Below, one piece after another: positions 1 to 5,868 of a stretch of 15,134 nucleotides of DNA. How positions within the stretch are numbered: position 1 is the first letter of the stretch; each line of letters opens with the position of its first letter. Position numbers and translations under genes: made by a program. This DNA comes from CAZEGI01 sp964512105 (lineage in GTDB: Archaea; Altiarchaeota; Altiarchaeia; IMC4; CAZEGI01), in assembly GCA_964512105.1 (NCBI GenBank), contig CAZEGI010000027.1:1-15134 (forward strand), in the 5' to 3' direction. The notes beneath the pieces were generated by a model, which searched no databases, was not told where the DNA came from, and worked only from the letters and a program-made list of their open reading frames with translations.

Positions 1-709
1 GACCCGAAACCACGAATGTTCTTAAAGCTGTTATGTTTATCTGTGAGGTCTGTAGTGTTATCTGCGCGGAGTAGTTTCCGTATGAGTAATCCATCGGAAT
101 GTTCCATCGTATTGAGTATGTCAAGTTGGTGGTTGCTCCGCCGATGTAGTATCCATAACTTGATGTTGCGTTATCGTACATGTAGCCGTAACCGCCGTAA
201 CCGTATGTGTTGGCTGTCCAGTAGTAATTTCCGTAATCGTAGGAGTAGCCGTTAATGTAGTTTGTTACGTAGGAGTAACCATAACCATATGTGTAGTTGC
301 CGCTTGCGTAATCATATGCGTAACCATAACCGTATTGCCAGTATCCATAACCGTACGAGTAATCCATATTGTTGGACGGTGTCGCAGAAACACGTATGGT
401 TTGGTTGTTGTCACAAGTAACGTCCCGGTTGCTTATGGCAGTAGAATTCTGTGGGAATGGTAGAACGCATGAGAACGTTGTTGAATCAGGTTTCGTTATT
501 GTTAATGTCGAGGACAGAATCGGGACGACTTCGTAGGTATTTATCTGCACGGTGGCGTCAATCGTGACAGACTGCCCAACGTAAAGACTGCTGATAGCAC
601 TCATCAGCACGCTGACAGCAGAACCCGGTCCTGAAAGATATAACATCGCAACAATTACAAGAGTAAGTGCTGCAGATACCAATTTTTTCGGTGTATTGTG
701 GATATCCAT
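1..709 (-). CDS. Secreted Tyr/Gly-rich surface protein, C-terminus beyond window
   Basis: This frame is open from the ATG at 709 down to the window edge and gives 236 residues; the C-terminus is missing. A short basic start is followed by a hydrophobic segment at about residues 10-30, which reads as a signal peptide or N-terminal anchor. Residues 40-110 look like a beta-rich domain with Cys81 and Cys99. Residues 116-190 are low-complexity, with 28 Tyr and 15 Gly in 75 residues arranged as YGYG, SYDYG and similar short units. Seven N-x-S/T sequons (Asn 88, 102, 138, 180, 195, 212, 225) suggest an exported glycoprotein. The ATG is supported by a GAGGT ribosome-binding site at 716-720 and a TATA-like stretch near 753-763. 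I do not recognise a named family. A cell-surface or adhesive role is inferred from composition only. Confidence 0.8.
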   Translation of the reverse strand, partial: MDIHNTPKKLVSAALTLVIVAMLYLSGPGSAVSVLMSAISSLYVGQSVTIDATVQINTYEVVPILSSTLTITKPDSTTFSCVLPFPQNSTAISNRDVTCDNNQTIRVSATPSNNMDYSYGYGYWQYGYGYAYDYASGNYTYGYGYSYVTNYINGYSYDYGNYYWTANTYGYGGYGYMYDNATSSYGYYIGGATTNLTYSIRWNIPMDYSYGNYSAQITLQTSQINITALRTFVVSG

Positions 710-752
710 GTTTTAACCTCTTTAAATATTGTAAAGTATTGTTATCTATCCC

Positions 753-763
753 TTTAAATATTT
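753..763 (-). promoter_or_regulatory. TATA-like box for the Tyr-rich protein gene
   Basis: An AT-rich element reading AAATATTTAAA on the minus strand would place transcription start near 733. That gives a leader of about 24 nt carrying the GAGGT motif at 716-720, six bases before the ATG. The call rests on spacing and composition only. Confidence 0.4.
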
Positions 764-1080
764 GTGGATTTATGTATTGGCATAATGCTTTAAATACCTT
801 TCGGTAATGGGAACTTACTGAAAAGATATTTAAATATTATGTTTGGGCTTTAAAAACCTTTTTTGCCATATCACGATTTGGTTTTTGGTCGTCCCAGTCA
901 CACTACGAGCCGACAGCGGTCCGGTTTATCCTCCATGTGTAAAACCCGGGTGGCGGCTTTGTAGATGCAAACTATCCGGAATCCACCATATATGTTTGGT
1001 AGTCCCTTCTTTGTCCGAACCAGCGACCAATTCACATATATTATATATACTTTAGAGATGCGGGCCCGGAAACATGAAGA

Positions 1081-1088
1081 TATTTATA
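1081..1088 (+). promoter_or_regulatory. TATA box for the coiled-coil membrane protein gene
   Basis: TATTTATA is centred about 30 nt upstream of the ATG at 1114. This is the spacing expected for a leaderless or near-leaderless archaeal transcript. A second AT-rich element at about 1036-1050 is a weaker alternative. Confidence 0.5.
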
Positions 1089-1113
1089 CGAAAGGAAAAT
1101 GTATTAGTACAAA

Positions 1114-1899
1114 ATGGTCAAAACACACACAAGTGGTGCCGTCGGTATTGCGTTTATAGCTCTGGTGATAATTTCAATCCTGACCGGACGCCTGAAATTC
1201 AACTTTATTTTTGACACCGTTGATGAAGTGACAAACCTCATTCTGGACAACCTTGTACTGTCAACGGTCCTGTTTGTGGTTGCAGTAACTGCAACCTATT
1301 TCCTGCTGAAATGGTGGCGCAAGCACGAGGAGGAGGAATCCAGAAAGATATGGGACGAAATAAAAAAGAAGGACGAGGAGAAGGGGAAGAAAGCAGTGGC
1401 TACCGAAGAAACGCCCGTGCCAACAACCAAGCGCGGGCAGCTCGAGGAGCGGGAGCGCATGATTAAGGAGCGGGAAGAAAAAATGAAACTCGAAGAGATG
1501 AAAAAACTCGAGGAGCGCGAGAAAAAAATCAGTGGTGGTGAGTACGCAAAACCGCAGATGCCTGCGGTCGGGGGTTATAAACCACCATCGGGCGACACAA
1601 AAAAACCATTGCCTTACATACCGCCCGCATCACAGCAAACTGGTATGGAAAAAACCGCAACACCCGTAGGGGAGGTGAAAAAACCTGTTGCACCCTACAT
1701 GCCTACAACACCTCCGCAACCGGCGCCAAGACCTCAGGGTGCTGCAACAACAGTTCCTGTCAAACCAGAGGAAACCAAAAAAACTTTCGTTTATACTCCA
1801 CCACCGGTTCCGAAAAAACCCGAAGTAAAAAAACCGCCGATTCAAGAAGTTACAAAGCCGAAAAGAACAAGAAGAAAAAAGACTGAAGAGACTATCTAA
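1114..1899 (+). CDS. Membrane-anchored coiled-coil protein with Pro/Lys-rich tail
   Basis: The product is 261 residues. Two hydrophobic segments lie near residues 9-24 and 48-66. A strongly charged region of about 70 residues follows, rich in Glu, Lys and Arg (runs such as LEERERMIKEREEKM), which should form a long helix or coiled coil. The last 110 residues are low-complexity and rich in Pro, Lys and Thr. They contain three imperfect repeats built on KKP/KKT followed by aromatic-Pro units: PYIPP, PYMPT and VYTPPP. The C-terminus is very basic (KRTRRKK). The charge pattern suggests that the tail faces the cytoplasm. I recognise no family. A scaffold or partner-binding role through the proline repeats is inference. 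The gene converges on the aRF1 locus and its stop overlaps the 3' aRF1 remnant. Confidence 0.85.
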   Translation: MVKTHTSGAVGIAFIALVIISILTGRLKFNFIFDTVDEVTNLILDNLVLSTVLFVVAVTATYFLLKWWRKHEEEESRKIWDEIKKKDEEKGKKAVATEETPVPTTKRGQLEERERMIKEREEKMKLEEMKKLEEREKKISGGEYAKPQMPAVGGYKPPSGDTKKPLPYIPPASQQTGMEKTATPVGEVKKPVAPYMPTTPPQPAPRPQGAATTVPVKPEETKKTFVYTPPPVPKKPEVKKPPIQEVTKPKRTRRKKTEETI

Positions 1900-1925
1900 C
1901 GTGGCTTGAATCTTAGCATTGCTGC
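1896..1925 (-). pseudogene. 3' remnant of a second aRF1 copy
   Basis: On the minus strand these bases read AAMLRFKPR followed by a stop, and an in-frame stop lies immediately before. The intact aRF1, 60 bp upstream on the same strand, ends GMLRFKPTF. Over the shared 21 nt there are 17 matches. Three of the four differences are synonymous (CTG/CTA, AGG/AGA, AAA/AAG), which points to a diverged coding copy rather than a recent duplicate. AAMLRFKP also resembles the usual aRF1 C-terminus as I remember it. The piece is short, so chance cannot be excluded from it alone. Its strand, its place after aRF1 and the matching 5' remnant make it more credible. Confidence 0.5.
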
Positions 1926-1935
1926 TTATGCATTA

Positions 1936-1963
1936 GTGGGTTCGAGCGAAGCGAGTAACCCAC
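1936..1963. repeat. Hairpin with GAGCGAAGCGAG loop between aRF1 and its remnant
   Basis: A perfect 7-bp inverted repeat (GTGGGTT at 1936-1942, AACCCAC at 1957-1963) encloses a 14-nt loop that contains the mirror-symmetric string GAGCGAAGCGAG. It lies between two convergent genes and could act in 3'-end formation or as a small repeat element. The function is unknown. Confidence 0.45.
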
Positions 1964-1986
1964 AATCCGTAGTGATGATCAACCTT

Positions 1987-3081
1987 TCAGAAGGTTGGTT
2001 TGAACCTCAGCATTCCGACTTTTCCACCAAACGTGTTCCACAACTGGAAGCCCTCCTCAAACTCGTCCGAAACCACTTCCACATTCGCCCCGGTTTCCTT
2101 CGCCTTCGTGTAGAGCTTATCCAGTTCCTCGTCATCCAGGTTTTCTGAGATGAGCAGGGTTTCGACAGCTCCGGCCTTCAATGCAAGTTCAACGTCGTTT
2201 CCGTATGCGACGTTTCCGTCACGCACGAGTTCCCCGAGAAAACGCTGCATCAGCACTTTTTGTTTGACCATCTCCACGTCCTTCAGGTCGTCCTGCGCCT
2301 TGTTTATAAGCTCCCGGATTCCGGATTCGTCCGTGTAGGTTATGTCCTTGACTGCTATGATTTTTTTTCTGAGCTCGTGGTGCAGGTATTCGCCGTTCAC
2401 AAAATCGTCCTTTGTTCCTGCCGGGCCGCCTATGACAATTCCCCGGAGCTCCTTGAGGTTGGGCAAAAAAATATCGGTCGCTGTTTCGCCTATCCGCACC
2501 TTAAACTCGTGCGACTGCTGGTCAATGATGCGCTCAAACCTCCTGTGCGACTGACCACCGGCGTGGTGCTTTCCGTGGTATGCGGACGTGAGTTTTTTTA
2601 CTATTGTGTAACGCGAACCCTTGAGGAACGCTATGGTCGAGGTTTTGTTGTCAATTGCGATTAAACCGTAAATGTCCTTTGGTGCAACCAGTTCTTCCAA
2701 GGGTTGGGTGATGAACTCCTGGTCGCACCTGTAAACCCGCACGTGGACGGGTTCAGGCGGCGTAATCTGCCATATCCGCAAATCCTGCACGCCCTCGCGC
2801 TCCGAAACGTTTCCGCAAAAAAGCGCAAGACCGTTTGGTGGTGTCTGTTTGTACAGGCGCAGCGCTTGGATGGATTTTTCAAGCGCATCCACGACGTTCT
2901 TCCTCGTGGATTTGGACTTGATGTTGGTTGCGGTTCCCTGCTCTTCCCTGAGCTGATTCAACACGAGGTTGAGGTCCGTCCCTTTCGGAACGTAAACCGA
3001 AATTAACTCGGTATGCCTTCCCCTCTTTGACTTCAGTTCCTTTATTATTTTCTTTAGCCTGTGCTCTTCAACCGGGTCCAT
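1987..3081 (-). CDS. prf1: Peptide chain release factor aRF1
   Basis: This is the archaeal class I release factor. It recognises all three stop codons in the ribosomal A site and triggers peptidyl-tRNA hydrolysis. The NIKS stop-codon-reading motif is at residues 53-56, with the associated FCG segment at 88-90. The catalytic GGQ is at 175-177 in the context KHHAGGQS. Domain 3 ends with the typical EEGFQLWNTFGG stretch. At 364 residues it is shorter than the roughly 410-residue archaeal norm. The missing part corresponds to the zinc-binding mini-domain normally inserted in domain 3: residue 315 (SENL) runs straight into DDEELDKLY with no Cys pairs. The ATG at 3081 begins MDPVEEH, a start that is repeated in a 28-codon upstream frame. 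The gene lies downstream of pheT on the same strand and converges on the coiled-coil gene. Confidence 0.96.
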   Translation of the reverse strand: MDPVEEHRLKKIIKELKSKRGRHTELISVYVPKGTDLNLVLNQLREEQGTATNIKSKSTRKNVVDALEKSIQALRLYKQTPPNGLALFCGNVSEREGVQDLRIWQITPPEPVHVRVYRCDQEFITQPLEELVAPKDIYGLIAIDNKTSTIAFLKGSRYTIVKKLTSAYHGKHHAGGQSHRRFERIIDQQSHEFKVRIGETATDIFLPNLKELRGIVIGGPAGTKDDFVNGEYLHHELRKKIIAVKDITYTDESGIRELINKAQDDLKDVEMVKQKVLMQRFLGELVRDGNVAYGNDVELALKAGAVETLLISENLDDEELDKLYTKAKETGANVEVVSDEFEEGFQLWNTFGGKVGMLRFKPTF

Positions 3082-3084
3082 TTT
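3060..3084 (-). repeat. 25-bp direct repeat, copy at the aRF1 start
   Basis: This copy spans the last bases before the aRF1 ATG and its first seven codons. The same 25 bases recur at 3229-3253, 169 bp upstream, without mismatch. Weaker similarity continues for several codons beyond the exact block. Confidence 0.9.
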
Positions 3085-3131
3085 GTTTATTATTAGCGAT
3101 TATTGTAAATTTTTTGATGTCGTAAACGTTT

Positions 3132-3210
3132 AATTTCGATGTCATTTTTTCCATCGAAATTTTTTAACACGGAGAAACTGACGTGTTAAAATCTTTCTTT
3201 TTAAGAAAGA
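3132..3210. repeat. Three abutting perfect palindromes in the aRF1 leader
   Basis: Three inverted repeats follow one another with no gap. The first has arms AATTTCGATG (3132-3141) and CATCGAAATT (3152-3161) with a 10-nt loop. The second has arms TTTTAACACG (3162-3171) and CGTGTTAAAA (3182-3191), also with a 10-nt loop. The third has arms TCTTTCTT (3192-3199) and AAGAAAGA (3203-3210) with a 3-nt loop. All arms match exactly. The block lies between the remnant aRF1 start and the real one. It could fold in the aRF1 leader RNA, terminate or attenuate the upstream transcript, or be part of a small mobile element. Confidence 0.85.
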
Positions 3211-3250
3211 AAAGGTTTTTCTTGAGTTTGTGCTCTTCAACCGGGTCCAT
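3164..3250 (-). pseudogene. 5' remnant of a second aRF1 copy, 28-codon frame
   Basis: The frame starts with ATG at 3250, 19 nt after the pheT stop, and ends with TAA at 3164-3166. Its first seven codons are identical to aRF1 (MDPVEEH, 21 nt plus four preceding bases). It then continues KLKKN against RLKKI in aRF1, and the pattern LKKK against LKSK still aligns without a gap near codon 18. After that the similarity is lost and the palindromes take over. It is most simply the broken start of an earlier aRF1 gene that followed pheT directly. It could alternatively be translated as a leader peptide ahead of aRF1, because its start codon is intact. Confidence 0.65.
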
Positions 3251-3269
3251 TTTAGAACTCTAATATAGG

Positions 3270-4097
3270 TCAGCGGAGTTTATTAAGGATTAAGTCAGCA
3301 TCAAATTCGAGTGCCGTGACCGGAACCTCCACACCGAAATTTTCCAGAACCTTCGGGTGCAGCTCGCCAAAAAATCCGAACTCGTTTCCTGCGCATCTCC
3401 CCTGGATGAAGGAACCGTGCTGGACGGGTTTAAACTGAAGTTCAAGATTCAGCGATTCGAAAAGGCCGGAAACGATCGCCTTCATTCCCGAAAAATCGGA
3501 CTTCGAATCCGCAAAAACCGCAGCCATTTTCAGTGAGTTTTTTCCTTTTAGAGTTACGCACTCGCCAACTTCAAACAGTTTTTGCGGGTATTCTTTATTT
3601 TTGTTTTTTTCGAGTATGAGCATGAGCGACGGCAGCAGCCAGTTTCTTGCCACCCCGTACTCTGAAGATTTACTGTCCTGGGTTTCTACCACTCCCTGCT
3701 CTCTAAGATTCATTCTCGAAAAAAGCGTTTCCCTATTGGTCATGACCATGGTCATAACATCCTGAAAGCCGAAGCCCAGCATTAACTCCCGGAGTTTGTC
3801 GGAAAATTTTTCGGTTTCATCTGCGCCCCCTATCGTATCAAGTTTCGGCATGGTCGGCTGGAACTTTTCATATCCGTAAGCAATAGCTATGTCCTCCACC
3901 AAATCAATAGGATGGAGTATATCCGCCCGGTATGGAGGAACATCAACCAAAAACTTTTTGCCCTTTATCTCGACGCCAAATCGCATCTTTTCGAGGAGTT
4001 TTTTCACGTCCCTTTCGTTGAACGTAGTGCCTAAAAGTTTGTTCACATACTCGAGTTCGAGATTCATCCGCTTCGGTTTTAAATCGGGTGTTTTCAT
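3270..4097 (-). CDS. pheT: PheRS beta subunit, C-terminal half only (B5 + core)
   Basis: This encodes the part of phenylalanyl-tRNA synthetase beta that packs against the catalytic alpha subunit. The 275 residues begin at KTPDLKPKRM, a segment that lies near the middle of full-length archaeal PheT (about 550 residues). A B5-type domain spans about residues 10-85 (VNKLLG, DVPPYRADILHPIDLVEDIAIAYGY in two parts), and the catalytic-like core fills the rest, ending in FGELHPKVLENFGV. The N-terminal half, including the B3/B4 editing region, is absent. No fragment of it lies upstream, where an intact unrelated gene ends at 4137. A TATA box about 32 nt upstream of the ATG suggests deliberate expression of the half-length product. 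This may be a split pheT with its other half elsewhere, a reduced form without editing, or a truncated relic. Confidence 0.88.
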   Translation of the reverse strand: MKTPDLKPKRMNLELEYVNKLLGTTFNERDVKKLLEKMRFGVEIKGKKFLVDVPPYRADILHPIDLVEDIAIAYGYEKFQPTMPKLDTIGGADETEKFSDKLRELMLGFGFQDVMTMVMTNRETLFSRMNLREQGVVETQDSKSSEYGVARNWLLPSLMLILEKNKNKEYPQKLFEVGECVTLKGKNSLKMAAVFADSKSDFSGMKAIVSGLFESLNLELQFKPVQHGSFIQGRCAGNEFGFFGELHPKVLENFGVEVPVTALEFDADLILNKLR

Positions 4098-4122
4098 GTG
4101 GATAGTAATTCATGAAGTTTCG

Positions 4123-4134
4123 TTTTATATATAA
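4123..4134 (-). promoter_or_regulatory. TATA box for the half-length pheT
   Basis: On the minus strand this reads TTATATATAAAA, centred about 32 nt before the pheT ATG at 4097 and just after the stop of the preceding gene at 4137. The spacing fits a short-leader archaeal transcript. It implies that pheT is transcribed separately from the glycosylation operon. Confidence 0.6.
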
Positions 4135-4136
4135 CG

Positions 4137-4919
4137 CTACTTGGCGGTCGGAATTTTTAACACCACGTATGCTATATGCGAAAGCCTGCGTTTTATCGGG
4201 ACAGGAGCCAAAAACTCCAAGAAATACCAGACCCGCAGAACGCACAACAAAAGCCTGCCGGTTACTCCGACAATAAAATTTTCTTTTTTGTTTTTGGAAA
4301 CTTTCAAACCGGGAAAGAACGGCGGCATGTCAATATATCCCGTATCAATTATCTTTATTTTTTGGTTTATCCTGTTGACCATGTTTTTGAAATCGTTTAG
4401 GTCCAGAGTGTCAAGACCGCTTATGTTGGCATGTGCTTTATTCCCCGCGTTCGGGGCAAACACCAGCACGTTATCTGCCAGATCGACTGCCTTCTCGAGA
4501 TATTCTAACCTGTTTTCTCCGGAAAATCTCTGAACGACCTCCATGCTCAGCGCTATGTCATAACTTTTATCTGACCGATACTTTAGCAGATTATCAATGA
4601 AGATGACATCCACATCCGAAGTTATGATTTTGTCACCCCCCAGAGCATCCATTACTTCTCTGAATTTTTTTATCGCGAACTCGCGGTCATCAACAACCGT
4701 TATTCGAGCTCCGTACTCCTGCCCCAAGAGGATGAAGTCCATGCTCGCTCCGTATTTTTCGGGCAGGCCGAATATCAGAACGCTCCTGGGATTTATCCTA
4801 TCGAACAGCCCGCACAGCAGTTTGCGTTTGACCATGTATTCGTATGCTGTCCCGAAACCCTCGCCCTCTCTGAGAGCCATCCGGTACAGGAGATTTATGT
4901 TCATTCTAAAGTAAACCAT
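4137..4919 (-). CDS. Diverged class I SAM-methyltransferase-like protein
   Basis: The product is 260 residues. A helical N-terminus precedes a Rossmann-like stretch: SVLIFGLPEKYGAS (about 46-59) stands where methyltransferase motif I normally is, though the glycine loop is degenerate, and ITVVDD follows as the acidic end of strand 2. Further on, YDIALSMEVVQRFSG and NVLVFAPNAGNKAH match the motif IV-VI region of UbiE-type methyltransferases. The last 50 residues are hydrophobic and basic, suggesting membrane contact. The first ATG at 4919 overlaps the end of the epimerase gene by 14 nt. A second in-frame ATG at 4904, one base after the epimerase stop, is equally possible. Position at the end of a sugar-related operon suggests modification of a glycan or lipid, but the substrate is unknown. 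Confidence 0.7.
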   Translation of the reverse strand: MVYFRMNINLLYRMALREGEGFGTAYEYMVKRKLLCGLFDRINPRSVLIFGLPEKYGASMDFILLGQEYGARITVVDDREFAIKKFREVMDALGGDKIITSDVDVIFIDNLLKYRSDKSYDIALSMEVVQRFSGENRLEYLEKAVDLADNVLVFAPNAGNKAHANISGLDTLDLNDFKNMVNRINQKIKIIDTGYIDMPPFFPGLKVSKNKKENFIVGVTGRLLLCVLRVWYFLEFLAPVPIKRRLSHIAYVVLKIPTAK

Positions 4920-5868
4920 TCTGTTTATACCACTCTACGGTTTTTCTTATGCCCTCCTCTAATCGTATCGGTTTGAACCCCAACTCCCTTCCCGCCAGTG
5001 ATGTATCAAAACTTCTGTCCTCCGTGAAAAATCTGACCTGCGAGCACGTCAGCAGTGGCTGGGTTCCGGACAGACGCGAAAAAATCTCAGACGATTTTGC
5101 GATGAAATTTGCAATGTTTTTTGGAACATAAATTTTTGGCAGAGTTACGCCAAGTTCCTTTGCTATTGTTCCAACTAACTCTTCGACAGTCACCGCACGT
5201 TCTCCTGCTATCAGGTAAGTACCGAGTATATTTCCATTTATACATCCGTTAAAAGCCCGCACCAAATCACTTATATAAGTCAGATGCAGAAAACTCTTCC
5301 CCCCGTCAATCAAAAAAAACCTTCGTTTCTTTATCGCTCTGAACAAACCCAAAACGTGCATGTCTCTTGGTCCGTAAACGAACTCCGGCCGTAACACGGT
5401 TACTGGAAGGCCGTGTTTTTTGTTATACTCAAGAACGAGTTTCTCTGCCTCTGCTTTTGTTTTTTCGTATATGTTCGACGGGTTGTACGGAAAACTTTCA
5501 TCCGCGTTTTTTACGTTGGGTCCCAAAACTCCGGCAGTGCTCAGGTAAACGAACTGTTTTATGTTTTTGTTCAGGCACGCATCGAGCATGTTTCTTGTGC
5601 CGTCAAGATTTACGTCCCAGTATTTTTTTTCGGGAATGTTCCAACCACCGAGGATTCCCGCAAGATGGAAAACAACATCGATGTTGTTTAGTTCAATTGA
5701 ATTTTTTTCTGTTATATCGCCATAAACTAATTCAACTTCGTGCCCTTGCAGGTATTGTACGTTGCTGCTTTTTCTCAGAAGAGCCACGACTTCGTGATTT
5801 TTTTCAATTAAGCTATCAATGAGGTGACTTCCGATGAACCCCGTTCCGCCGGTGACAAAGATTCTCAT
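4906..5868 (-). CDS. NAD-dependent epimerase/dehydratase (extended SDR)
   Basis: This 320-residue protein is a typical extended short-chain dehydrogenase that works on nucleotide sugars. The dinucleotide-binding motif TGGTGFIGSH is at residues 6-15. YGDIT at 49-53 and FHLAG at 67-71 are the usual Rossmann strand ends. The active site is Ser110-Thr111 with Tyr134 and Lys138 (YEKTK). RPEFVYGPRD marks the substrate-domain entry. It probably makes an epimerised, dehydrated or reduced nucleotide sugar for the neighbouring glycosyltransferases; the exact sugar cannot be told. Its ATG overlaps the stop of the upstream membrane protein gene as ATGA (5865-5868), and its own end overlaps the methyltransferase-like gene, so the three are very likely co-translated. 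Confidence 0.92.
   Translation of the reverse strand: MRIFVTGGTGFIGSHLIDSLIEKNHEVVALLRKSSNVQYLQGHEVELVYGDITEKNSIELNNIDVVFHLAGILGGWNIPEKKYWDVNLDGTRNMLDACLNKNIKQFVYLSTAGVLGPNVKNADESFPYNPSNIYEKTKAEAEKLVLEYNKKHGLPVTVLRPEFVYGPRDMHVLGLFRAIKKRRFFLIDGGKSFLHLTYISDLVRAFNGCINGNILGTYLIAGERAVTVEELVGTIAKELGVTLPKIYVPKNIANFIAKSSEIFSRLSGTQPLLTCSQVRFFTEDRSFDTSLAGRELGFKPIRLEEGIRKTVEWYKQNGLL

Larger units (their letters stand above)
710..1113. other. Gene-free 400-bp stretch with possible structured RNA
   Basis: I found no convincing coding region; the two short frames here have no recognisable features. The left part (720-840) is AT-rich and holds promoter-like elements on both strands. Positions 885-1030 are GC-richer and can fold. 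A 7-bp closing stem joins 885-891 (TTGGTCG) with 1024-1030 (CGACCAA). AGCCG near 908 pairs with CGGCT near 954 around an inner CCGG-UUUA/UAAA-CCGG hairpin, and ACTATC near 971 can pair with GGTAGT near 998. A TATA-like run at about 826-836 lies upstream. It does not match tRNA, 5S, SRP RNA or RNase P signatures that I know. Confidence 0.3.

Noticed and set aside
180..370. CRISPR-like or minisatellite array suggested by recurring CCATAACCGTA-type units
   Set aside because: Units are short, irregular and in codon phase; they come from Tyr-Gly codons of the secreted protein, with no spacers.
885..1030. tRNA or SRP RNA in the GC-richer intergenic part
   Set aside because: No T-arm consensus on either strand, no cloverleaf spacing, and no SRP helix 8 motif was seen.
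843..1159. Two short plus-strand frames in the 400-bp intergenic region
   Set aside because: Composition and translation look random, there is no ribosome-binding site, and one overlaps the start of the coiled-coil gene.
1973..1990. C/D box sRNA signature (GTGATGA near 1973)
   Set aside because: No paired D box at proper distance on the same strand.
2260..2664. Plus-strand frame of 134 codons opposite aRF1
   Set aside because: It lies wholly inside the well supported aRF1 gene, has no promoter, and has no recognisable features.
3943..4245. Minus-strand frame bridging the pheT start and the methyltransferase end, considered as a missing N-terminal part of PheT
   Set aside because: Its translation has no PheT-like sequence and it overlaps two better supported genes in other frames.
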